The notes under the pieces were generated by a model, which was not told the origin of the DNA, made no database searches, and saw only the letters and a list, made by a program, of their open reading frames with translations. Both the position numbers and the translations under genes were made by a program. From NCBI GenBank assembly GCA_964036295.1, contig OZ038469.1:18037591-18101590 (forward strand): DNA of 64,000 bases. The letters run 5' to 3'. This document shows positions 26,119-36,977 of this stretch, in pieces. Positions within the stretch are counted from its first letter, which is position 1. Every line of letters starts with the position of its first letter. This stretch comes from Plumapathes pennacea. Taxonomy: Eukaryota; Cnidaria; Anthozoa; Antipatharia; Myriopathidae.

Positions 26119-28178
26119 CTCATCCCCTAGTCTTTGGTTTGTACCAGTTCGACGAATGCGATGGCAACTGGAACGTGATCACAAACCACCGACGGAAAAA
26201 CTGGAACGCGACCTCAATCTGAATTGCTCTCTTTGGCAATGACGTCACAAACGTCAACGCAAAGCGGAAATTCTCGATAACTCGGCTGGACGTCAACTTG
26301 TCTAGTGGAATAAAAGCATTGAAGAGTTCTATTTTAAAGTTACACGAACTCTTCACCTTGGTCTAGAGAGGAGGCAATCGATTATCATACGAAAAAAACG
26401 GGATACCCGATAGCCGACACTAATAACCTAAGAGGCGAAGTAACTCTGTAATCGTATTTAATCATTGAGTAAATGTGAAAACAACGATTTAGGTAATATG
26501 ACTTGCCCAGCAACCCTACAGCGAATGTATTATTATTGTGAACGCAATACTGAATCTCTTGTTCTGTACATTGTAGTCCGTTGCACGCCGGGAATAAACT
26601 TGAAGAGCAAACCGAAGTGATTGTCATTTCTAAGTCTCCTCATTTAGTATGAACATTATCTAGTCTCCAGTGTCAATACGTCTTTTGATTAATGATGGAA
26701 GAAACAATATTGCAACCAAGTCATTACTGGAGCGATATCTGTCCAAGCGGTCAGGCACAAGTACCAGCTGTGATGTAGGTTCAGTTTCTTCTTTGTAAGT
26801 AACTCAGAAAATTTCCCTGTCTATAACTGTCTGTTGAAAACGTTTTCCTACATGGTAAGGACTATAATGCTTCAATGCGCATATTGTTCGCAATATTCGA
26901 GAACTTTCGTGTGTCTCCACGTTATAAATAACTGTGGTGACTAATCCACATCCGTCCGGTGCTTGAGCAGGATATAGATTGAGACAAAGAGCTTTTTGAG
27001 ACTTTTCTGCAGAATAGAAACCAAGAAAGAGAAGACAGAAAAATAGAGAGAAAAATAAAAAAAGAAAAAGAAAGAAAGAAAAAAGAAAGGGAAGAGAAGA
27101 GAAGAAAAAGAGGTTAGAGGAACAAGAAAAGGAAAACGGTGAACATCACGAAGTGCGGAAACACTAATCCTAACTCGGCAAAACCTTTATACAAGCAACT
27201 ACTGTGTACGGCATCAATACCAGGGTCAAGTGGCCTTGCTTCTAATTAAAAGAAACCTTCACACTTCACAGCAAAAGTAGCGAAAAACTCCCACCTCCTG
27301 AAGAGGCAAATGGCACTGAAATTAAAGCTTTTACTTTATGTACAAGAAACTATTACTAAATGTAGAAGGGCAGTATCAAGTAGAGTTCACGATTTGTGAG
27401 CAAAAGAAACTTAAAGATTATCCTATTCGTCAGTACGTTGTGTTGTCATGAAACAAATTTGAGAATTGTTTAGAAATAGCATCAGTTCAAATCGCAATAT
27501 TCAGTGCTCGCATGGTTGAATTGAGACACACCCAGCGCTTGTGTCCTGTTGAGTCAATATTTCTGCATTTGACAAACAAAGCATTGATCACGAAACCACG
27601 TCAACCAAACCACACGCTGTTATATTCGACTGTAAAAGAGTCACGGTTTTGTGGTGTAACCGCATTCTGTGTTTCCGAGCTGTGACCAAAACTTATAGAC
27701 AAAATGCACTCAGAACTAAAAGACAAATTTAGTTTTAGCGTCTTGTAACGATGACAAAAAATTTGCTACCGCGAATTACCCGGTCTGTATTCCAGCGCAG
27801 AGACAGCTAGAAACACGCGATCCTATAATAGCCGTGACGACAGAAAGTGCTACCATCACACTTAGTGGAATGTGGCTGATTTGCGTACTAGATAGACCAT
27901 GGACTGATGCTAATGCAGAACTCGTTTAGCTGATTTGCGTAGTAGATAGTCCACGGACTGATGCACAATTACTCGGACTGCATGCCCGAGCACCAATATC
28001 ATTTAAAAATGATGCAGTGTAACAGTGATTAAGATAATTGTGGTCCATAAAATTTAAAGTATGAAACTACAGAGTAAACCTCGCCGCCATAAAACGTTTT
28101 TCTGTTGTTGGGTAGTCAGATTAGAGAATGGAGTTTGTGGATGTTTTACCTATTAGGTGTTCCTGAAGCCAACTCTTG
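26119..28178. other. Intergenic region between receptor kinase and HECT ligase
   Basis: This 2 kb lies upstream of the receptor kinase and downstream of the HECT ligase, both on the minus strand, so it should contain the kinase promoter and the ligase 3' UTR. I see no coding exon. It contains a purine-only tract at 27,045-27,130 (a/g, many gaaa units). It also contains a pair of similar words near 27,868 and 27,931 (ctgatttgcgta...agatag), which look like a diverged tandem duplication of about 62 bp. Confidence 0.6.
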
Positions 28179-31100
28179 TCATGAGAATGAAAAGCCTTCC
28201 GCGCCATGCCTGATGGCAATCAGAAGTTTCTCTCGGAGTTCTTTCTCTTTGTCGTATTCTGTCAGCTTTAACATGTTGAAACATGTGGACGCCAATGGAA
28301 TCTAGAGAAACAAACCAGAAAGTACAATGTACTAAACCGGAATGAAAGAGAAGTATCTCTAAATGCGGCCTTTTACCTTGTTCATGCCTCCAATCTTGAC
28401 GATAGTGAATTTCCCTGTTCCCGCCATGCCCTGTTAGAACACAAACCAGAATGTGACTGACTCACGACTAGTGACGGCCACAACTTTGCCTTTTTCCAGA
28501 CACAACAAACACAAGCACAACAAAACAACTCTGCCACCACTTCAGCCACGACAAATACAAGCACAACAAAAACAAACAAACAAACAAACAAAAACATAAA
28601 AAGTGAAGGAATTAATACAAAGAAAAGTACACCAATCCTAGGGAGGGATGCGGTGGTTGGGTATACAAGTTTAACTGTCTTGATGTGCGAGAATATATTT
28701 ATGATTCGTAATGTGGAGGGGTACAAAATCCATCCGTCAATCATGGAAATATCTAGCAGTACAGAATGCACTTGACAAGCCGTACTTGGAGTGCAGCAAA
28801 TCCACCAACTGGAACACACGGTGACCCCGTGGAAAACTTCAGTAGCAGGGCTTTCTCCTCCTCTTTCAAACGTGATACCGCTGACCAGAACCATCTAATG
28901 ATGTCATCGTCTGCATCGCAGCCGCTGTACTAAATACGAGGAGTCACTAATTAAAAACTAAAAACTTGTACTAGTTACTCTATCGCTTTGCCTGAACACC
29001 GGTACTTGATGTGTGAAGAGCTAGTTGTCTTGGGTTAGCCAAGGCAAATGCATTTAGACGAACGGTCAGTTTTGTCTGCCGTTCACAGTCACTAAACGAG
29101 CACAATTGGTGATCAAGGAATGGTAGAGCCAGGGTAATAATACAAGAACACCGTTCCATAAATCGACAAATGTTATTTACACTCCAGTGCTTGCACTACC
29201 TGAGTATTACGTTTCCAGTCTTCAACGTCAATTGAACAAACCCCATTGATTAAAAGAGAAAATTCGTCAGCAGTGAAGAACGACAAAAGTTCTCGTGGAA
29301 TAATCTGTAAAAAAGCAAATGAAAATCAACAAACAGCGTCGTCTAATTCTATGGAATTTTCAACCGGTAGCCAGTAAGAATCTCAGATCTGTCAATCAAT
29401 GCGTAGTATCTAAAGGTACAGTAAAACCTGTTTTTTTCATCTAACTTTCAATAGTTAGAGAGGCATCATTATTTTTTTATCATTGATCTAGTTTTAGTTC
29501 AAGTACTGCACTGCGACATATTCACCTCTCTGAGGCCTCTGGTAAATTCAGCCACTTCGTCTTTAATGGACGTCTCCAACATGAATTCTGACACCAAGTT
29601 AACGTACATGTGCTGAAACAACGCGATGGTGTAAGATACTAAATATACTCACCAATCACAGACGAGTAGCTAAAAATACACATCAATCACAGACGATTAA
29701 TTAGATGTAAGATCAAATTACCATAATGATTACATCATTTACTTCATGTAAGATCAAATTACCATAATGATTACATCATTTACTTCATGTAAGATCAAAT
29801 TACCATAATGATTACATCATTTACTTCATGTAAGATCAAATTACCATTATATCATTTATTTCATGTAAGATCAAATTACCATTATATCATTTATTTCATG
29901 TAAGATCAAATTACCATTATATCATTTATTTCATGTTGCAAAATCAAGATAATAATTTAAAAAGCATAAATGAATCACACACCTTGTTATCGTCAGAAAG
30001 AAGTCTGTCCTGCTCTTCGCAAAGCATCACGGTCACTGGTTTCTTGTCCCAGGGATTGACGACGTCAATACTGAACGGAAGCTCTAGCTCACAGACGCTG
30101 TTCTCTAGTACCCAGACTACCGCGTTCTTGTAAAGGTCATTATCAAACGAGCTCAGGTCGGCCGGGTGAGACAGTTGGATACCCAAAACCTGGCAACGAG
30201 GCAATACAAATACGGAACACACAGTTGGTAAAATATGAACGGATTATATAAAGCATGCACTAGAGCTGAGAGAGAGAGGGCACGCTTTACAATAATAACT
30301 ACATACAAGTTCTGGTCGCATAACAAGGAATTACAAATACAGAACACAGTTGGTATATTACGATCACTAGAACGGAGAGAGAGGACACGCTGTACAATAA
30401 TAAGTACACACAAGTTCTGGTCGCATAACAAGGCAATACAAATACAGAACACAGTTGGTATATTACACGCTGTACAATAACAACTACCTACAGGTTCTGG
30501 TACCATAACGAGCGATCAAATATCGACATTGTTGCGACAAATTTGGAACTTCACTGGTCAAAAGAGAAGCGTCAGATATATCGAATTTTTCGTTTACTGC
30601 ACAAGTTATATTGATAGCTCGGTTGGTTGGAAAAATTGTGGTTTTCCCTGTTTCGTTTTTCTTTTTCTCCAATCTCAATTTATCTCCATTCGCTTTTTAT
30701 CTTTCTCATCTATAGCACAAATTTATTCTGTGTGATGCATTTACCTGTTTCACAAACGGCTCTGATAAGGCAAAGTCAAGCAACATGTCTTCACAGATTG
30801 CGAAACCAACCATTCGACCAATGAAATTCATCTGCCTCAGTTTTAAGCGAAGAGACAAAACCCGTCCAGTCTTGTCGCTCTAGAGGGACAACAATCGAAA
30901 ATGAAAACATCAGCAATAAAATATTCAGTAAAACACTCAACATTCTGTAATCTGTGAACGTCAAGATAAAGAATATAAATATAAACCTGTTTATCGAGAG
31001 GGGAACCCAGAGTGCTTGCTGGTGTAGTCGCCCGCTTGTTTGCATCTGACGCTTGAGATTCAAGTTCAGTCACAGCAGCCATAAGTTCGTCATCTGAGCA

Positions 31101-34100
31101 CGCATCTGTTGGTTGTCCTGAATTGCTTAAAGTACTGCCGGTTTGACTCGTAGCTTGACTCGTGGTTTGACTGCTTGAAGTACTGGTTAGATTCGTGGTT
31201 TGACTGCTTGAAGTACTGGTTAGATTCGTGGTTTGACTGCTACCTGCTCGTGACGAGGACTGCGTCTCCATTTCAGTACACTTCGCAAAATATGCATTTG
31301 GCAAAGGACTGCAAAAAGGTATTTTTGGAGAAAATAAGCACACACCACAAGGTTGGATGATTACGCGTACGTCTGAGTTTAGAATTCTCCTATTAAACAA
31401 GCGCGATCAGGTCTGTAAATTAGTCCGAGGTCTTCATACAAACCGAGGCGCTTCGCCCGTGAGACAGAAGGAAAATGTTCCTCCGTAAGAACCGACCGGG
31501 CACGGAAACGAAAATGAAACTTCGAAGAAAATCATTCGCGACGTGCAGCAGAAACTTTGCGGGTCTGTATGGGAGGTGATTGGCGCGTACAAATGTACAG
31601 TAGACGCAGATACACTGACCTGTACTGAGAATCATCAGTAACTGTAAAGAGACCTTTTTTTGTGTCGACCACATCTTTGCAAAAACATGCATAAAACTCC
31701 CTCTTAGGCCCAGTGCAAATACCTGCAAGAGAAGAAAAGTGAGGAAAAGTGCTAGTTACACTTCTTAAACCATTTCAGTTCAAATGCCCTGGCACAATAT
31801 AAGATAATAGTCATTGCCTGATTGCCACCGTCAGTACTTTGTGTTACAAATCGTAGCAATACAGTAAGGGTTATGCTTAATTTAAGTACAAACTTGATGC
31901 AAAACGACAGCACGTGATCAAGTTACCCGGTTCATCTTTAAACGTAACATGCAGTGATTTCTGACGTAACTTGTGCCCAGGTACGTGGCCTAGTTGTTGC
32001 ATGGCGCTGCCCAAAACGTTCTTGCGATCCACGACGAGCGTCATACAGTCTCCATAAACATATGGCCCCCTGAAATCAGACCGGCATAAAAAATAGGTTA
32101 CTATATGTATCAGTTGTACTGTATGTATCAGTTGTATTGTATGTATCAGTTGTACTGTATGTATTAATTAGTTGTATGTATTTATCAGTTGTACTGTATT
32201 TATCAGTTGTACTGTATGTATTAATTAGTTGTATGTATTTATCAGTTGTACTGTATGTATCAGTTGTACTGTATTTATCAGTTGTACTGTATGTATTAAT
32301 TAGTTGTATGTATTTATCAGTTGTACTGTATTTATCAGTTGTACTGTATGTATTAATTAGTTGTATGTATTTATCAGTTGTACTGTATGTATTATTTAGT
32401 TGTATGTATTTATCAGTTGTACTGTATGTATTAATTAGTTGTATGTATTTATCAGTTGTACTGTATGTATTATTTAGTTGTATGTATTTATCAGTTGTAC
32501 TTTATGTATTAGTTAGTTGTATTGTATGTATCAGTTGTACTGTATGTATCAGTTGTTAAGTGCAGATGTTACGTTTAAACCTTTCACACAGTACCTGATT
32601 TGGTTTAACTTCTTACGAAACCATCTGCGCTTGTTGTCATAGTCAACAATCCCCCTCCACGTGTCCTGTAATAATCCCTGGTTGTGTTCATCCAGCATCT
32701 CTGGGTGAGCCCGGATAAAGTCATTAAACACAGTGTAGTATGCATCGTGATTGGCTAGTGAGACCAGCACATTCTTGACGACCTAAATTCAGACAGAGAA
32801 AGCCTGTCACGTTACACAAGTTTGATTTTCGTGGATAATACAGTAAACATGCGAGTAAACTCATTTTCACTTGAAAAAGAGGCTGAACATGGCTTATATC
32901 AGATATTACACTGTACAATGTGGTTTCAGATAACAAACGTGGTATTCCAAAATCACAGAATCAAAACATGATGTACACATCCTATGAGATGTAAACCTAA
33001 GATTTAATGCATTACACAACTAACATTGCAAAGAGCTAAATGCCCCCACATGCTCACACTCATTTAGTGGTACAGAGTATGCTACAGGTGAACTCTAAAC
33101 TTATGTACAGTATACCTTGAATGTCTTTCTTTTGTCCACCTCACTTTCTGCTTTTCTCAATAACTTTCCTAAAACAAATACTTGGTCTGGTTTCGGTTTC
33201 ATCAATGCAAGAACACAGCTCTCGTGTGCTTGGAAGTTTGCATACAACAGCGGAGGCCAGCCATGCCGGTCCAGACAGTCAACTTGATGCCCATACTCCA
33301 AAAGCAGCTGCACGCAGCGGGCACTGCCAATCATTGCTGCAAGATGAAGACTGGATGTGCCATGACTGTCCTGTGAAAAATCACAGCTGAACTTTAACAC
33401 ATGCTGAACACCTTATGCAAGTATCTGTTAAGTTACAGACTTACAACACAATGATACTCCCCCAAAAACCGAATTAGTTACTTTTAAAAACTTACTGAAG
33501 TAGATACAGAGGCTTCATATTCCAGCAAAGCAGCAGCACAATCTGCATTCCCACTTTCACAGGCATACATGAGTGGAGTAAACCCTGCACAAGAGATAAA
33601 AGACAATATCCAGAATGCATGCGTAGAATGTAAAGCCAGCTGAAGGAATCAATACCATAGTGGCACATAACATCACTTTTTTTATGCTGTAAATCTCGCC
33701 ACTATGATCAACTCTATACATAACATCACTTTTTTTATGCTGTAAATCTCACCATTCTGATCAACTTCATCAATCCTAAGTTTCATCTGTGGCAAGAGTT
33801 CTCTCAGACACAAGGAGACATCTTGATGTTCCTCTGTCATGTGTGAACTGGCGCTCTCCACGGCATAGTGCAACAAGTTGCCTCCTTCACTTGTCTTAAA
33901 CTGATGCGGATTAGCTCGTCTTGCCATCAAAGCTTGCACACACTACAGAGGAGGGCAGTAGCACATGCAGTACTGTAGTCAATCTGTGTTCTTTGCAAGT
34001 GTGACTGCTTTGAGTTGACCACAAAACAATAAAAAGAACAAGCCAATTGCAGTACATAATATCTTGCATCTACTGCAGTAGCCTAAAGGAATGTTGTGTT

Positions 34101-36536
34101 TGGGATAATGTGTACATTAAACATACAGTACATTACTGTGTTGTGTATTGGCATCATGGAAAAATCATACTGTAACTTCCATCAGTCAGCATTGATTGCA
34201 CTGCATACAGTATACAGTATTGGACTTGCTTGACTCACCACTCAGAAATGTGTAATTTGCTAATAACATTATATATTAATATTAATTTAATAAAAACAAT
34301 GGACTCGTTAGTAACAAGTCAAACAAATGCTTTTGTTCCTCATCTTAAGACAATCATAACTGCTTACTGAAATTGATACTGGAAGAATTGAGTTGGTCTG
34401 CACCCTACCTTATGTTGGGCCACATTTACAGCACAAACAAGAGGAGTAAAGCCTTGTTGGTTGTCTGTGTGATCCAGCAGACGCTGAAATGTCTTCTTGT
34501 CATGCTCAAACAGCAGTTCTAAACATTTAACTCGAGAATCACCAGTGCCCAAAACAGCAAAATGCAACAGTGAGAAGCCCTGCTGGCTCTTCTCCATCCG
34601 CTTGGCAATTTTCATCAGGCTTTTGTCAGTATACTTCAAAATTAATTCCAGACATTCTGGGTGGCCATCTGCAGCATATGCAACTGCAGGTAGATGGTTG
34701 CCATCATAAATGGTTGGATTAGCTCCAACAGTCAACAAGCACTTCACCATTTCAGTATTTCCTTGGGTTGCAGCAAAATGCAATGCTGTCTTTTTCTTGA
34801 ATAAATCATTAATGCATTTTGGGTCCTCCCTGACAATGTCCTCAAGCGCTTGCTGATCTCCTTCAAGTACAGCATTTATAACAGGAACAGAACATTTGTC
34901 AGCTAACCTTTTACTTGTGCTCGTTTCTTCACTCTCTTCATTGGCTACAATTCTGTGCCAGGTTCTCCCTCGTTTCTCCCTTCCATCATCACATGGCTCT
35001 GCTTTTAATGCTAAAATGTCCATAACTTGTTCTGCAGGATCAGAATTCATTTCACTCTCTGTTACCTCATCATCTGGCACTACAAAGGCCCTGTCATCTT
35101 CATCTTCATCTTCACTGTAGTTCTTCCAGGTTTCCAGTTCAGGAGCTGTCTCATGATCATTGTCTGTCCTCTCCTCTTGTACTTTTCTTTCCATTCTCTC
35201 TTTGTGTGTAAGTCTTGCTGATTGTCTTTTGTGCAAAAAAGTGCCCAAAACCTCATGTCGTTTATTCTTGTGCCTCCTTGCAAGTTTCTGAACTCTGATA
35301 GATCTTGGCCTTGTTGCTGATTCTCTACAGGTCGCTTTGTGCTTGTGTTTTGAAGTTTGTTCCACATCGCATTTATCTTCCGCTTTGCACGTAGAACTCT
35401 CACTAGATCCAGATGAGATCCTCTTTCTTTTTCTTGCTGACATTTGCTTCTCTGTGTGATTAAAGTCATCACTTGAATCACTCTCAGATGAGGCAATGTT
35501 GGCACAACGTTTCACTTTTTTGCTCCTCCGCTTGTGCCTGGTCCTTATATCCTGGTGGTCATGATTGTTTATTTCATCATCTGAGCTTGACTTTGCTCTC
35601 CTCACATTACTTCCATTTTCTTCTTGATCACTATCAGAGTTAGACGAGCTGTTTTCATGGTCATCATCAATGAAGTCTGACAAGACGCTGTCATCCGAGT
35701 CCACTTCATAGTTCCGTTCAGTTACATATGTGGAACGCCTGTTTAGCAAACAGTGATGGTTTAAGATTTTGAGACAGTACATCTTTAGCTACATACTGTA
35801 GGAGTTTAAATATGGGGCAAAATGATGATAATTATGTAGACAGTAACTGCATACACAAGGGTGTGGCTAATTCAGAACCAAGGCTACTGCTCTGTACAAT
35901 AGTTAAATACTCAAGCTTGTGTATGCAGTATGAATCGTGCATTATGATTAAAGAAAACATGCACAGTTGCCATGGTGGCTGGGAGATGCAGGTCAGGGGT
36001 CTGGACACGACTTGCCTTGAGCGGTGTGGGTGGATTGTTAAACTGAAATTCAGAGCTGAAGTGGACTTTAACAAAAAGCCTTCTACAGTAAATTTATCTG
36101 AAGAAAAGGTTCGTTTTTCAAAATACGGGAGATCGACGTGAGTTCGCGGGGAAGCGGGGTTCACTTGGAAGTTGGACTTGGAAGTTTGTGTGACAATAGA
36201 AATTAAGACTATAACTTACTCTCTCAAGAAGTTGTTGACAAGGTTCCTCGGTTTGAGACTGCGGATGTTATCCTGCGTGTAAGTCGCATTTCCAGGGGAA
36301 ACTTGCTCTAGCGCCTCCTCCCTGCTCGGTAGATGAAATCTCTTCGATGCCTTGTCTCGCAAGCGTGCAGAACTTCTAGAGACCGCTGATCTTGTTGCAA
36401 CAGATTCATGCTCTGGATCTGACTCTGATGACAATAGCCTGGCGGGTGTGTGGCGCTTCACAGTCACATGTTCTTCTTCACTTTCACTCTCATCCAACGC
36501 GGCGGCCATCATTTCGCACACTCGCCCCATGCCCAA
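28179..36536 (-). CDS. Ankyrin-repeat HECT-type E3 ubiquitin ligase, 16 exons
   Basis: Predicted ubiquitin ligase that forms a thioester with ubiquitin on its HECT cysteine. Exons in transcript order: 36536-36220, 35738-34409, 33942-33753, 33584-33496, 33370-33116, 32782-32595, 32069-31927, 31722-31620, 31308-30987, 30879-30745, 30189-29983, 29612-29526, 29304-29200, 28929-28786, 28430-28377, 28301-28179. Summed length is 3792 nt, giving 1263 aa with every junction in frame. Residues 1 to about 390 are acidic, Ser- and Lys/Arg-rich and probably disordered. About eight ankyrin repeats follow (for example KTALHFAATQGNTEMVKCLL, TSSLHLAAMIGSARCVQLLL). The HECT domain runs from about 790 to the end, with SIDVEDWKRNTQ, GGFAALQG and STCFN; the last holds the catalytic Cys, about residue 1230. 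The start could instead be a Met eight residues later, at 36512. The domain order recalls HACE1, but the long N-terminal region differs and I do not assign orthology. Confidence 0.92.
28281..28283 (-). other. Catalytic cysteine codon of the HECT domain
   Basis: The last exon reads IPLASTCFNMLKLTEY on the minus strand. The TCFN motif holds the cysteine that accepts ubiquitin in HECT ligases. It is intact here, as is the downstream LREKLLIAI helix and a short C-terminal tail ending GFSFS. Confidence 0.92.
29706..29940. repeat. Tandem repeat of 41 bp, shortening to about 37 bp
   Basis: Units start catgtaagatcaaattacca. Three copies of about 41 bp include a dataatgattacatcattt-type segment, followed by three shorter copies lacking part of it. 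The array lies in the HECT ligase intron between exons 29526-29612 and 29983-30189. Confidence 0.9.
30190..30490. repeat. About 104-bp imperfect tandem repeat
   Basis: The word acaagttctggtcgcataac occurs at about 30,306 and 30,410 within a longer shared segment (cagaacacagttggtatatta). A third, more diverged copy overlaps the upstream exon boundary. It lies in an intron of the HECT ligase. Confidence 0.8.
31155..31250 (-). repeat. 33-bp coding repeat inside the HECT ligase
   Basis: Within exon 30987-31308, a 33-bp unit (plus strand gtttgactgcttgaagtact plus ggttagattcgtg) is repeated. It adds an 11-residue Ser/Thr-rich unit, SSSQTTNLTST, to the protein. The length is a multiple of three, so frame is kept. 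Confidence 0.9.
32098..32560. repeat. Minisatellite of atgtatcagttgtactgt units
   Basis: About 460 bp of 18-bp units (gtatgtatcagttgtact and variants with tattaattagttgt) combine into longer 54-90 bp periods. The array lies in the HECT ligase intron between exons 31927-32069 and 32595-32782, starting 29 bp from the former and ending 35 bp from the latter. Its long open frame is repetitive nonsense. Confidence 0.95.
33667..33754. repeat. 53-bp duplication overlapping a splice donor
   Basis: The segment cataacatcactttttttatgctgtaaatctc occurs at 33,667 and again at 33,720. The second copy ends exactly at the splice donor of the ankyrin exon 33753-33942. The first copy therefore reproduces most of a donor region (ctcgcc in place of ctcacc). 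Confidence 0.75.
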
Positions 36537-36977
36537 TTAGTTTTACCCCAGGCCCTCTCGAGCGCCTTGATTGAACAGAGTTGGACTGCCAGAAAAAAAC
36601 TGTAAGCGTCTGTAAAATAAAAAGGGCGCCATGCTGCACAGCCGCAGCGAAAAAGGAAGTGATCCCAAGGAAGCTCAATTTGCGCAACCCCCCCTCCCCC
36701 TTCCGGCAGCCGAACCGAACACAAAGCACAAGGAGAAGCGATTAGTACATCTTGGCTCCCAGAACTGTGGGGCAGGGTTTGTCGCAGGATTTTTAAAGAA
36801 ACGAACGAAGGAAAAGAAAACATAGAGGTAACAAATGTTCCTTCACAAAGATAACAAAGAAGACAAAAAATATCTGCTTATTGCTTTGTTGTTAATATTG
36901 CCGTTACAAGGAAAAAGAAAATACATCCAATGCACTTGGCTTGCAGGTGACATGGGGGCTAGTTCCACTGAGGCTGC
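36537..36977. other. Gap between HECT ligase start and DPP3 stop
   Basis: Both neighbours are on the minus strand, so this 440 bp should hold the DPP3 3' UTR and the HECT ligase promoter and 5' UTR. I see no exon. It includes a pyrimidine-rich stretch (about 36,688-36,705) and no obvious TATA box. Confidence 0.5.

Noticed and set aside
28382-28894. A 170-codon minus-strand frame in the HECT ligase
   Set aside because: It is out of frame with the HECT domain. The supported exons here are 28377-28430 and 28786-28929 in another frame, with an intron between them.
32137-32559. A 140-codon repetitive frame (YLSVVLYVLISCM-like)
   Set aside because: It is the translation of an 18-bp minisatellite inside a HECT ligase intron, bounded by well-supported exons on both sides.
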